This document shows positions 37,874 through 54,040 of a stretch of DNA of 64,000 bases, piece by piece. The position numbers were made by a program, and so were the translations under genes. The stretch is from Polytrichum commune (Eukaryota > Streptophyta > Polytrichopsida > Polytrichales > Polytrichaceae), in the NCBI GenBank assembly GCA_950295325.1, contig OX485803.1, forward strand, positions 63,379,554 through 63,443,553, given 5' to 3'. The notes under the pieces were generated by a model. That model saw only the letters and a program-made list of their open reading frames with translations, made no database searches and was not told the DNA's origin. Position 1 is the stretch's first letter, and the number at the start of each line of letters is the position of its first letter.

Positions 37874-38165
37874 GGAGTTAGACAACTCCAGAGGAAGAAA
37901 TGGATCAAACAACCCAAGAATAAATTGTGCACAAGGGCTAGACAACTCATGAACGGTAGCTTGTGATGGAAGATCTTTGCGTTGGAGTTAGACAACTCCG
38001 ACTAGAAGTCAAACACCTCCCTTTGGAAGATCTTTATGTTGGAGTTAGACAACTCCCATCAAATGTATGTTATTCATTGTAGTTAGACAACTCTTAATGG
38101 ATAGATGAATTTGAGTTGGAATTAAACTATTCCAACTAGAAAAACTACAATTGTCTAATTCCAAC
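37874..38165. repeat. Cluster of GGAGTTAGACAACTCC palindromes
   Basis: The 16-bp hairpin motif (6-bp GGAGTT/AACTCC stem, AGAC loop) is perfect at 37,874-37,889, 37,984-37,999 and 38,041-38,056. Partial copies are at 37,936-37,948 and 38,081-38,093. Diverged GTTGGAATTA forms lie at 38,115-38,136 and inverted at 38,147-38,165. Spacing is irregular. It lies directly after the repeat at 37,519-37,860. Confidence 0.8.
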
Positions 38166-39342
38166 TTAGTGCCTTTTGACATATTAAAAAGTTGGATCTT
38201 TTTGTCTTTCTCCTATGGTTGGGTGGTTCAAGCTTGCAATCAACCACCTATTTGTTGTTAAAGCCATGAAGCTTTTATACTGTACAAAATTTGGAAGTTC
38301 ATACTTATCGTATCTCTTGTATATTATTATTGTATTATTGATGTGGTCCACCCTGATTATTATTCACATCAAGAAGATTTTCACATTAATTGAAGTCCAT
38401 CCCGATTTTTGTGCACACTGATTAGATGTCTGCTCTAGTTGAAATAAAAGGTGTAGTGTGATGATGCCCACCTACTGTGAATGTAAAGTAACAAAGCATT
38501 GAGCATCTATTACACAGAAATTATTCAAACGAGAATATTGTCTGAGTATTACAATTGCATGCATTAAACACAGCCTATGTTCAGGAAGTAGTCAGCAAAT
38601 GAGCACATTATGGCTTAAAATTTGTAGCACCATGGCACCCATGTTTGCCCAACTTGTTGTATTTTTGCATCTCCTTAATACAAGTCCACTTGTTTAAAGC
38701 CACTCTCTACTTGAAAGTATCTCCCCGTTCAACTTCAATAGGTCAAATATAAAAGCCAGACAGAATGAAATTAAATGAGCTTTTTTAAAGTTGGGGAAGC
38801 AAAAGGGTTTATGAGACTAGAAGTGCTTCAAAATGGTGTCAAAAAGGCTAATTTCCTAGACTAATGGAGTGCTATAGCCTCCTACTATCAACTTGATGGT
38901 CCAATTGGAAGAAAGACTTGAGACTCCCTAAGAATACATTCTCAAACAAGGAGGGAAACTTATGTGTAATGGAGTTGTAGAGGGGACACTTTAACACAAA
39001 GTGCGCCTCATTTTCAACTACATTGTAAGAATGGATGACAAGAGTGCAGTCTATCTCCTGGTTTTAGTATTGACACCATAGTAAACCCCCGAATGGAACT
39101 TACAAATTACATCAACCATCCCTCAACGGGGTGCATATCTGCTTTATTTCCCGTGAAACACCAATTTCCTTCATCCTTTCTGGAAGTGGAAACGCTTGTT
39201 TATGGAATGTGGACCCGAATGTTATGATTGTCCATTTAGTGATCAACAATACACCAAATCAAGTATAGAGTCGTAATTACATAGCATGCTACACCTATAC
39301 TAGTGAATTTCCTAGGTGAAACCATAGTACTGTCTACAAATA
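38166..39342. other. Gene-free stretch downstream of NFS2
   Basis: The 3' UTR of the minus-strand NFS2 gene should lie just left of 39,343. Nothing else is recognisable. Confidence 0.45.
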
Positions 39343-43605
<4,263 letters not shown>

Positions 43606-43800
43606 TGCCCCAAACTTCCACAGGATGTTCGGCAGGGAAAAACTCGTGCGAGGCAGGTTTTGCCTCGAAAAAGCGAACTACACTCTTGAGCAATTGCTGA
43701 TGTCGCAGAATGGGTCGGAGACAAAAAGAATTGGCTGTCGCTCGGTGACAAGGAATTTGTAGCTCTACCCACTCGGAAGGGAAGTCTTAAGAAGCGCTGT

Positions 43801-43802
<2 letters not shown>

Positions 43803-43831
<29 letters not shown>
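43803..43831. repeat. (CT)n microsatellite upstream of NFS2
   Basis: About 14 CT units, read as (GA)n on the gene's strand, ~200 bp before the start codon. It may lie in the 5' leader. GA tracts are common in plant promoters and leaders. Confidence 0.85.
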
Positions 43832-43834
<3 letters not shown>

Positions 43835-43849
43835 AGCCCACCGAGAGTA

Positions 43850-44055
43850 GATGGATGAATTCGTAATGTGAGGGTCATCCTACCATGAATTCGTCCGTCA
43901 AATGAAAAATTCCTGAATGGAGGTGGATGGATGTGTATCCAGGATGACGTCACGATGTCATAGACTTCATCCGTTATCAGGCTGGATATTACAGGGTAGA
44001 TGGATGCACAGTCCAGCTGGTGATGTCACCTCATCTAGGACTCATCCATCACATG
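43850..44055 (+). repeat. Duplicated upstream block, copy 1
   Basis: This aligns with 44,540-44,741: GATGGATGAA, CATCCTACCATGAA, GGATGACGTCAC, TTCATCC, AGGGTAGATGGATGCACAGTC, TGGTGATGTCACC and TTCATCCATCACATG are shared in order. Flanking words (AAGGAATTTGTAGCT, ACCCACT, a CT run) are also repeated near 43,748, 44,111 and 44,266-44,510, implying a larger tandem unit. Confidence 0.8.
43945..43952. promoter_or_regulatory. TGACGTCA palindrome, site 1
   Basis: An exact 8-bp CRE/TGA-type bZIP site, ~340 bp upstream of the NFS2 start codon, followed by GATGTCA. It is repeated at 44,629-44,636 in the duplicated block. Binding is not shown by sequence alone. Confidence 0.45.
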
Positions 44056-44539
44056 TATGGTTATCACAAATATGTTGGAGGCAAATAACTTTTGTGCAGG
44101 GCTTGGAGACAAGGAATTTGTAGCTTCACCCACTTGGAGGAAAAGTCTATAGAATCAAAGAAAGTAAACCACTGCCACATCCACAACCATCTCTAGTGTA
44201 AACGACCCTAAGAAGCTCTCTCTCTATCACACGTTTTGTTGTGCAAATGGGTTGGAGATGGCGATAAGGAATTCGTACTAAATAATGTACATGAGAATCA
44301 TATTACAGTTCATAGTAAGGTGGCATGTGTGCAATAATGAACGTAACCCCACCATATTGTAAGAGGCCATTTGTTTCGATCTATAATCTATTCGTCATCC
44401 TTTTGATCAATGAAGGCATAGCATGTAAGGGAGATCTGAGATGATGAGTACTACATAGTTTCACCCACTCATAAATAAAGTCTTAATAAGAGATCTCTCT
44501 CTCTCTCGCACACACTCGCACACACCCGCCCTGAGAACA

Positions 44540-44741
44540 AGATGGATGAATATACAAGGTGAGGTTTCATCCTACCATGAAACCATGACATATTCTTGTG
44601 TGGATGATAGATGGATGTGGATTCGGGATGACGTCACTTACAAGATAGCGTTCATCCATCAAGAGGCTGGTTATCTTAGGGGTAGATGGATGCACAGTCC
44701 AGATGGTGATGTCACCCCATCGCGGATTCATCCATCACATG
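44540..44741 (+). repeat. Duplicated upstream block, copy 2
   Basis: Second copy of the 43,850-44,055 block, about 690 bp further from NFS2, preceded by a (CT)n(CA)n tract at about 44,491-44,526. Confidence 0.8.
44629..44636. promoter_or_regulatory. TGACGTCA palindrome, site 2
   Basis: Conserved counterpart of the site at 43,945-43,952, in GGGATGACGTCACTT context. Confidence 0.4.
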
Positions 44742-45828
44742 GAGCAAGCCATAAAGCCTGAGCACTGCAGAGTTGGTGGATGATAATTCAAGAGATGTCT
44801 ATTCATCAATACATCATCCACTGCAGCGTCGCAAATGAGCAGCTTGGATGACTGAGCAAGGGCAAGTTTCATCTACCGAAACATGGATGGATGCCCACGT
44901 TGTTAAGCACGGTTCATTTGCATCTGGATGATTTCTTGGATTCTCATCCTCCTTCCCTGGAGTCCACTCTAGTCAACAAGCCAGCTAGACAAACACGAGA
45001 AGGCCCAACCGTCGTTCCCGAAAATCTGCAAAATGAGGCGGCTTCTATTATTTAGTTATATTTAATTATCACTTTGATAAACTACTCTAAGAGTCCATAA
45101 CACGTTTGTTGGCTCTGCTGTCTCGTATCATGGAATGGAAACATTGTGGAGACTGCATTTGAGTGGTAATAGGACTTGGGTTATGCATGTCATAACTTAA
45201 AGGATAAGGCCTGGTGAAGCTCACTTGAAGCTCAGTGGGAGCTTAATGAAAGTTGAGTGAAAGTTCCAATTTTGTGTAAAAAAAAGTAATGAAGGATAAT
45301 ATTTATTTCTAAATGTCAGTTTAGGATGGAGCCTCTTGTGACAAAGCGACATTCCCTTGTTTTAAAATGGCTCTTGAAATGATAACAAATTTGCACCTCC
45401 GGCCAATATGGTGTGACTCGACTAGTTGTTGAGGACCTCGGCCAAGAAGAATTGTCGCATGCCACAAGCATATGTTTCACCTATTTGGACTAAAAACTCG
45501 GTTTGTGATTGATCATTCCTAGGTTGGTCCTACTAAAAAATTTGGGATACGTCAAACTAATTTTACTTGCAAATGAGCTTAAATTATCATGATATCTTAT
45601 TAGTTTCAATTTATGTGTGTGTGTGTGTGTGGAAATTAGTGAAGGTGAGATTATGCTATGAAATAAGTGTCATTAGAAGATCTAGGATTTTGGGAGCCCA
45701 AAGTGTCAAAGTGTTGGAAACTCTCAATGCAAGCTCTCTTTAGTTTTTTAGTGTTAGGAGATGCCTCATGAGTGAGTGGTGAAGAAGAAGAAGAAGCCTC
45801 TTCGAGCTCATCAAAAGAATTTATACTA
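44742..45828. other. Gene-free stretch
   Basis: There is a (TG)n run at about 45,615-45,631 and a GAA run at about 45,784-45,796. No element ends or exons were found. Confidence 0.45.
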
Positions 45829-45839
45829 ATTGTAAACCA

Positions 45840-46216
45840 GATAGATAGATAGATAGAAACTCCGGTCCCTTTTTAGCAAGGGGCCGGCGTGAATAAAGTG
45901 TCCGTTCGTAATGCCAATGACCCGATGCCCACTGGACAAGGGGACATTGGGACAATACTACTCTCCCCTTTCGAGGATGGACACTATAGTGACACACTAT
46001 ACTAGTTCCTAGCTAGCCACTAGTGCCTTGAAGATACCGGACATGGTATCCCCCCAAAGGGCTTTTTGAGGTACCCATACAACAAGGTCCAAGGACCCCC
46101 CACCATAGTTGGGTGGACTAAGGTGGTGAGCACCACGCCGGCATGGGGAATAGAACCCACAACCTCCTCATTGGGGGCCATGAGCCCTAACCACCAAGCC
46201 AAGGCCCGTGGTGCCT
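45840..46216 (-). mobile_element. tRNA-derived SINE, copy 2 (full length)
   Basis: A 377-bp element in minus orientation is bounded by exact 11-bp duplications ATTGTAAACCA (45,829-45,839 and 46,217-46,227). Box A-like TGGCTTGGTGG is at 46,191-46,201 and box B-like GGTTCTATTCC at 46,147-46,157, both on the minus strand. The 3' tail is (TATC)n, longer than in copy 1. The differences from copy 1 that I see are GTGTG/GCGTG, two extra T near 46,064, GCGG/GTGG near 46,123 and the tail length. Encoded open frames are by-products. Confidence 0.92.
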
Positions 46217-46227
46217 ATTGTAAACCA

Positions 46228-47390
46228 CATATGTAGTTGTCATCGACAGTACACCCAAGGAGCTTTCGTGGAGGGCTCCTTGCTACATATGGGCAATGAT
46301 AGGGCAGAGCTCCCGAGCAGCACCGAGAAGGTCAAGATGAAAACAACACAACGAAACGTGCGAACAAAACGACGCGGCACAAATGAGATATGCTATACAA
46401 ATGGGAGCCATAGAAGAACAACAACAAAAACCCCATATGAGAGCAACCTGCGGAGAAAACCTTTTGGATCTAAGTTGTGTGCAATTGTTTGTGGTTCTAA
46501 GTTAGTGGGCATGTCTGAATTGTGTGCGGCGGTGGCTATGTATGCCTATTTTTGTGTAGTCGTGGGGTTTGGCTTGTTGTGAGATTTGGGGCTTAGGTTG
46601 CTAAATGTGTGGATGTTGAGGTGGGCTTGTTGGCGTGTTGTGGCGGTTGTCTGCGACTGTTGGTGCGCAGTGGGAGTCAATGTGAACCGAGGGCAGCGAC
46701 AACTACATTTTAAAGGTAGGTTTGTGATGAGTTTGTTTTTGAGTTTTTGGTGTTTCTTGAGGATTTTTGTTTGCTGGTCGGTACAAGAGGCTTGGTTAAC
46801 CTTAGTGTGTGGGTGGCATTGGAGGTGCGATTGTGCGTGGAGGGCATTTCAGCCTCGAAGTTAATCTTGTATGGTAGCTTAGTGGGTAGGATATTGATGT
46901 TGGAGACCGGTAGTTTGGTAGGTGGGTTGTCATTGGTGGGGGGCAAGTTCGGTTGTAGAGTGTGGGAGATGAGGGGTGGCAACTTGGTGGGTAGATTGTG
47001 GGAGTTGGTATTTGAGAGATGATAACCCATGGATAGATTGTAGGGGTTGGTATTGATGGGTGTGCATTGTGGTGTGTGTAAGCACACAAAGGTGGGGATG
47101 CTTAGGAGCACCCATGATATGAATAGAAGCAAAGCCTCAGTGTTGAGGGTGTATGTTAACGTTGGTGTTCCTCCCCTTCTTCCTACACTCAAATCTGGAT
47201 TTGATTTTTCTTCCCCTTCGTTTGTGTCCGCTTGTTGCTTTGGAGAGATATGCCGAGTTAGAGCTGAGTTTTGTCCTCTTCTTCATTTTGTAGATTTTGC
47301 TTGTAAGCGCTACAAGTTGGTTGCTATTCGCTCTTGCATTCATGCTGCTCCTGACTTGGGTTACTAGTATGGTTTCACGGTGGCTCCTCC
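46228..47390. other. G/T-rich, low-complexity stretch
   Basis: From about 46,500 to 47,100 the plus strand is dominated by TTG, GTG and GGG. TTGGTGGGTAGATTGTGGGAGT-like units recur imperfectly around 46,880-47,060, as in a decayed minisatellite. The long minus-strand open frame here has repeating PTKLP words because of this periodicity. I do not consider it a gene. Confidence 0.5.
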
Positions 47391-47396
47391 TCGTTC

Positions 47397-49587
47397 GAAA
47401 TACACACGATAGCAACCATCCCACCTAACACCATACAAAACAATTCCACATCGGAATGGCCAAACTACCTATATCAATTAGAAAGCCAATACACTACCAT
47501 ACTAAGCATACACAGTCAAAACCCCCCAGGCACCCCACGAGTACACCGTGCAATCGAAACCAACATATGTGAGCTATATAATATTAAAATAGAAAATTTA
47601 CCCACATGAAGACCCCCCCCAAAAAAAATTGACATATTCCAACGCATGGCATATAGCCCCAAACCATAATCATTCAGAAAGCAACCACCCAACACAACCT
47701 CTACCAACAGAAATCTACAAAATCCACCCCCTCAAATTAAAGCCCCAACAATGCATATACACGGACGGATCATTTATCCCCCCCCCCCCCCCCCCCCGAT
47801 GAAAATGACATAGGCAACACAATTGGATCAAGAGTTTATTGCCCTGCCAATAATCTTCGGATTGCGAAGAGACTCCCATGCCTCCAAAACATCCTTAGAG
47901 TTGAACTAAATGCCATCCTAATAGCAATCCAAGGTACACAACACCATACGCAAGATACACACATCTTTACTTATGGCCTTAATAGTATATACCTAATACA
48001 TAACCACATACGACACCTATCATCCCAACATATCCACCCGGATAAACTATTCATTTATGCTATAATCAACCACATAACCTGGTCCACACACATAATCACA
48101 GTTCATAAAGTCATAGAACACACGTGCATAATAGGCAATGACATTGTGGATCAATTAGCCAACAGTGGAGCCCTATTGGACAAACCCGCCAACATCCCTA
48201 GGATACATACGGCCCACACTACACTATACTCACTCAAAGGAGTCCCCATAGGTACCCACACGGGTGCTATACGCAATCTACAAACTTACATCACTAAGGA
48301 ACACAAGAACCAAGAACTCACACTGGCCCAATATCAATTCACATACATAAAAAAAATGAACATCCAACAACCAAATCAACCACAAACTTTCCAATCAATA
48401 ATGGAAAGACCCCAGGGTTATAGAAACCTAAATTACACAAACTCTAAAATTCCGCTACGCCCAATACATGGGTAGCCACCGTAAAAATATCTTCTGACCC
48501 AATTATACACTATGCCCCAACAATACCAAAGACACATGGCCACATCTACTCTCTACATGCTCAAACCCCCACACAAAGGGCCTACATATAGCACGGCACA
48601 ATAAAGCAGTACGTACATATGCTACAAAAATATAAACAGACAAGTTACTACCACAGGGAGGTCACTCCATTATCAAGTTGAACACAATCTGCGAACAAAG
48701 TTTGCAACCCCTATATTACATGCCATAGATAATTTTAAAATTTATGATATTATTTCTGCATATACATAACCATTGATAGTATCTTTTGTATATATTTCTT
48801 GAAATATTTAGTCATCTTCATTTTTGTAATAATGTTTTTAGTTCAATTTTGTGTCATTTTAGCTAGAAACAGTATGTTTTATAATAAAAACCAATCATCA
48901 AATTTAGTTACTATTTTTTACTATGTAATAGGTACCGTGTATATCTACTCATGAAAAAAAATGATAAAAGTTTGACCCATTTTGGTGATGCTATATGTAA
49001 AAAGTAGGATTTTTTGCATGTAAAATGTTTGCACGTGGTTGTTCAACTTTACAATCGAGTGACCTCCCCGTGGATACTACACACTCATAAATCCAGACAA
49101 CCAAAGCTCTAGACCACAAGACAACACAGTCCCACAATGGCTACTCCAATGCACATGTCCCACTTCATCATGCACATGCCTAGCCAGACTTAGACCGGAT
49201 ATATTATGCATTCTAGGCGCTCCCACAACCAGCCAACCCCCCCTAACGCCAACCTCACCAAACATCATACAGTTCATTGAATTCACATACTGCCACGACA
49301 AATTCCCAAATACCGCGCACGGTGAAAAAATCGCTAAATACAACCCACTCATACAAACACTTAGAACATCCGGTTGGCAAGTCAACATTCTCATCACCAT
49401 CACAACAGGTGTTAGAGGGGCTATCCACGAACAACCAATTAAAGACTTAGAAAAACTCAAAATACCCAAAATCGAGATCAAAATACTTATGAAATATCTA
49501 CACCAAACTGCCATTAAATACTTTACATACCTAATATTAAACAAAAGGAAGCTAAACAACAAACAACCCCATGTAGACCCCCCCTAG
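47397..49587 (+). pseudogene. Decayed non-LTR retrotransposon (RNase H, CCHC, restriction-like endonuclease)
   Basis: Four frame-shifted segments read as the 3' half of a LINE-type ORF2. 47,397-47,606 is a likely post-RT segment (HRAIETNICELY). From 47,629 another frame gives YTDGSF (47,758-47,775), the first aspartate motif of RNase H, then breaks at a poly-C tract. 47,798-48,475 continues with VELNAILIAIQ and GNDIVDQLA, as expected for RNase H motifs; the second Asp appears lost (FTYGLNS). 48,513-48,600 shows a CPNN...HLLSTC zinc-knuckle pattern and RHNKAV. 49,075-49,587 is open for 170 codons, with RPDILCI, FIEFTYCHDKF and EKIAKY matching the PD-(D/E)XK core of restriction-like endonucleases. 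RT proper is missing (5' truncation). A 413-bp MITE-like insert splits the copy. Confidence 0.7.
48656..49068. mobile_element. MITE-like element inside the retrotransposon
   Basis: The 413-bp A/T-rich insert has ends GGGAGGTCACTCCATTATCA... and the inverse of GGGAGGTCACTCGATTGTAA..., followed on both sides by AAGTTGAAC. It falls exactly between the CCHC and endonuclease segments, whose frames resume afterwards. TACTAC occurs on both flanks, but no clean duplication is visible. Confidence 0.75.
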
Positions 49588-49955
49588 ATGTTAGGTACCG
49601 CATTTTTTCTTGAAAGTTAAAGGAGCCCACCTTCCGAGAGGAAGGATGTACTTTTATTTGTTATTTATGCATTCCACAAATAGATTGGAGCACACACTAA
49701 TCATTTTGAATGTATGGTAAATGAGCATGTATTCATGAATTAAGTATCACTCGGTTAAATTTCAGCCCCCACAAATTTTGAGACTTGGCAAAATAGTGCA
49801 TGTTTCAAGAATTAGTACCACACGCACTAAATGGGATAATCAATGTAGTCATGTTGGCATGGATGTATTATGGCATGTTATCTTTCATGCAAGTTCTAAT
49901 TACGGTTTCATACAAAGATTTTCTTGATGTTTCTTTGATCTAAGATGGGACACTA
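49588..49955. other. Gene-free stretch
   Basis: This may include the 3' untranslated part of the retrotransposon. No poly(A) tail or duplication could be placed. Confidence 0.4.
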
Positions 49956-52714
49956 GGGTGCAAGCACGGTAAAGTGGACAATGCCTAATCCATGCCTAGC
50001 CTTAAATGATAGTGATTCAATTTTATGTATTAACTTTGAATTTTTTGAACCAAAAAAATCATAGACATTTTAAAAACACACTAATCTACAAAGCCAAGCA
50101 ATCTATGATGACGAAAAAAATTCCAAGAAAAATTTACACATTTTAGGTGATGGTGCAAGTGGTGTGCAAGAAGGTGACATTGAACAAGTGACTGTCTAAA
50201 TTTTGTTCTAAATTTGATAAAATCAAATTGAATTGATGGTTTTCTACAATGTTTTTGTGATTATGCCCTCAAGTAGATAATGAATTCAATGAATATAGAA
50301 AAACATTCCGACTCCAAAATAGTTAAGGTCATGAAATCTACGTCCAAAACCAAACTCAACCATTTGCTTTTGAGCATCACTCTTGATGCTAAGTATTGAA
50401 GATCTCAACTTGATATTCTACATTTGATTATTTAACACAACAATAGAGGTCATTGTCGTGGAATTTTCTTTGATTTTATGGTCAAAACTGAAGTGTAATG
50501 TGAATGTGGCTTAGATGAACCAAAATATTGAAATTAAGTGGGTGTAAATAGGCCATAGTCTCGCAAGACCAAAAAATAGGACTAGGTAGGGCAATAACAT
50601 GATAGTAAATACTACATTGATTGAGATCTGTAGTTTTGATGGACAAGCTATATAAGGCAAGGATTTTGAGGGACTAGGGGCTGTCTTCTTATTTTAAAAT
50701 CACGCTGAAGCTCTGTCCATTTTGATAACTTTTAATTATATATTCATTATTGTTTTGCACATTACTGGAGATGCATAAGTTGGTGAATGCCAATTGTCTG
50801 TGGAAATTAGCAGTTTAACGTGGAATCCAGGGAGCTTGGACTGGATATCCTTTGTCGTTAAAATTGAATTTGTTTAGTTTATCTTCGGAGTAATTATGTA
50901 TCATTTACAATGAGGGATTCTCTTGCTAGTTGTTCAAGAGATTGTGTGAACACCATTGTTTAAGTAAATGCTGAGTGACTATGGTCTGGGAAAACTAAAA
51001 TTAATAGAATCAATAAGTTGGCGCAGTCTGGTACTCGGTTCTGTTTTAAGGGTGTTGGAATAACAATAGCTTGCCAAGTAGCGGAATCTAATGCATAAAG
51101 TGAACGTGGTTACTGTTAGTCTGTTATGAGACTGAAGTGAATTGTCTGGTAATATTAAATCAAACTGGGCCGACCTTATCTGATGTAAATAACCTGGATT
51201 ATCGGATAGAGGCTGAAATTATTGCCTGCATGGCTAATCTTTGAATGCCTGAGAGCTTGAGAATAGGATTATCGTTTGATTAGGGGCTAATGGAGACACA
51301 TAATTAAATTGTCGTCGTCCCTGAAATTATTAGATGTCCATAGCCTAAGAGGGGTGTGGACTGAAGACACATGTTGAACTGCTTAATTTTAAAATCCAGT
51401 GATGTCTATTATATACACTACAAGTCACTCTGAACTCCATTGTTCCAATACAATCCGAAAAAGGCTGCCAGTGAATGAAATATCAGGTGGTCAGATAATT
51501 GTTTAATATGTTTTGTAATTAAGTTTGATCCAGGGCGGTGTTACTGGATTCACCCTTGTCATAGGTAACTTCTAAGATGAAAAATAAATTACCATTTAAG
51601 TCATACAACCTGTGAGGAGAGATACCTCAAGTATTGAAGTTGAAAATGTATATCAACGTGTTATTGTTGAAGGCTATAGCCTTGGTGTCGATGAACAATT
51701 GCGTTTCCATGGTGCTACCCTTTCAGGGAATGCAAAAGGGTAGCTGAATGAGACAATCGCATGAGGAAGATGGGAAGCGGTTTGGAGGTAGCTGAAAGGA
51801 TTCGACGTTTCCCGGATGTGGTAAGTAGTGAGTTGAACTTAAAGATTTCGAAAGGGAAGAGTTACTCCAACTGGAGGAGTCATAATTGTTAATAATTGAA
51901 GTATTATTAGTAATTCTTCCATATGGTTGTTTCGAGAAAATTATATTTCAAGGGATTAAAATAAGAGGGCGTCCTTCAAAGTTAATATGCATGTAAACAA
52001 GTTAGAATTAAGTAAACAAAGACTCATAAGAGATTAGTTTGACATTTATATGTGGTATGGACTATGGTAATAACCAAAGGAATTATGTTTACCGTTGACC
52101 AAGACCGGTAAGAGATTATTGTCGGACTTTGCAATTAAGATCGTGTTTAATTAAAGAAGACGAAAAACCCTATGGGGATAACAACACGGACCTTTTAAGT
52201 TGCATTAAAAAGGGTAAATTAATACAAGATCATTTGGCTTTGATATCGAGACAAAAATGGATTACTCATGCAAGACTATTGACTATGGTTGTGCCTATGC
52301 TTACGCACTGCACTTGGTCCAATTAAAATGAACTCATTGCCAAACTATCTTCCAGGTCAATAAAGTGAGGTGAGAGACTATCACAAATGCATGTACTGTT
52401 TTGGAGTGCTTTCAAAGTTTTTCCCCGTATCTTTGACCTAATTATCAATATTAATCCGAAATAGAGCAAATTAACTTTGTAGTTCCTTTAATAAAACTTA
52501 TCTAAGACACCTAGATGATATATAAGTCACCTTTTAAGTCTTACCTGATTGATTCCCTGGTTGTTTGATGAAGCCAAAAACCAAACTATAGTCATCATAA
52601 AAGAATTCCAATTTAAGTAACACTTTGCTACTACTTTTAGGCCTTTGACTAAAAACAAATATGGTTTTAGTATACTATAGCGTTTTTTTTGTCCACTTTA
52701 CCATGCTTGCACCC
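49956..52714. mobile_element. 2.76-kb element with ~25-bp terminal inverted repeats
   Basis: The left end GGGTGCAAGCACGGTAAAGT, continuing GGACA, matches the inverse complement of the right end (52,690-52,714) at 24 of 25 positions. A second partial relative starts at 37,519. The interior is A/T-rich, with no open frame above ~66 codons and no motif I recognise, so if this is a transposon it is non-autonomous or fully decayed. I could not identify a flanking duplication; superfamily unknown. Confidence 0.55.
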
Positions 52715-53760
52715 ATCAATACATTGGAGGGGATGATATTTTTATAATTCAGTCATAAGTAGTGTGTACAATTTTTGTGACTTCCCAACTTCATACAAGT
52801 TGGGATGAAAATGAGAGCATCTAAACACATCTTTGACAACTATTATTGTGGTTCGCCATAATTTTGACATACCATGATAATTCTGGTCAATGTAACTTTT
52901 CTTGGCCCACGTCATATTTGAACCCACACTGTCTTATATTCAAAAGTATGCATATGGATTCCATTTATTTTATTACGGAACATGAATAATAACTATGGTT
53001 TGATTTTTTTTATCATTTTATAGTTGGATGTTATATAAACCACCTATCTATATTATAATGGACCATGTGCAAGTGGTGATGGTGAGGCCATCGCCCCATT
53101 AGTCCCACTATCATGAGAACAATGGGCAGAAAGAGTGAGGTGGCATGCTTGAACCACCAAGCACCACAGTTGGACCATGTTAAAGTCACTCAAAATTCAT
53201 GTACATTAGATAGCACGGGTCCAAACTAGTAGAATTAATGCAACAAGCTCATGTATTTTCAAACCACACTAACTTTGATCCCACATTAATAGGTGTGAGA
53301 GGTGTAGTCATCATTGTATGCAAGTATAGTGCGAATGGCCATTATTGGATGGAAATATGTATATAACATGTTTCTATTCCAACCGTCCTATAATGATTGA
53401 TGTTTTACATATGTATAAAATCTATAGTGGTCAACAAGTTAGGTGGACAATATTAAAGTTTCAATAGCCATCACCAATTTAATGTTGATAATTATTTGTA
53501 CGTGGTCACTTTTAGGAACTTCATAACTTTTATACTCCAACTCACGTAAGTTATAGGCCTTCCAAACTCTTCTTGGTGACAAGGAAATTGGTTGAAGGTT
53601 TTGAGTCAAAATTGAAGTCCACGAAGTTAAAAGACTTATGGGAGTAGGGGTACATCAAGATGGTGTCAACAAGATTGATTCCCTACAGTGACGGAGTACA
53701 AAGGCCTCGGTAAGATAGAGGCTAATATCAATTGGAAACAAGACTTGAGTCGTCACTAAA
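52715..53760. other. Gene-free stretch
   Basis: I see no recognisable content in about 1 kb. Confidence 0.45.
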
Positions 53761-54040
53761 TATTGTATTTAGTGCCACCGATTCCATTTATATTTCTCAA
53801 TACTAATTGTACACTACCCATGTCATCAACACTAAATGTGAGCCTAACAATATTTGTCATTTCTTGTAAAGAAATTGGATACTATACATTTACTTTCATT
53901 ACAAAACTGTTAGAATACAAAATATACCAAACTTTGTTTCAATGATTGGCGTTTGGATGAACTAATAGTAAGTTGGGATGACAGTTTTTATAAACTTATT
54001 CATAAGAAGTGGCACGCATAAAAGTTCTCGCAGTGGCACC
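53761..54040 (+). repeat. CACTAAAT-type repeat, uninterrupted copy
   Basis: This relative of the repeat at ~975-988 plus 1,523-1,830 retains TATTTAGTGCCACCGATTCC without the Tourist-like insertion. It therefore represents the pre-insertion state of that locus's repeat. Confidence 0.7.

Noticed and set aside
37874..38165. CRISPR-like array
   Set aside because: The repeats are short palindromes at irregular spacing in a plant nuclear setting, with no spacer regularity or cas genes.
46710..47192. 160-codon minus-strand frame rich in PTKLP words
   Set aside because: It results from a G/T-rich periodic sequence on the plus strand; no domain, no splice context.
49077..49562. 161-codon minus-strand frame resembling a membrane protein
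   Set aside because: It is antisense to the endonuclease frame of the retrotransposon (49,075-49,587), whose motifs are much more specific.
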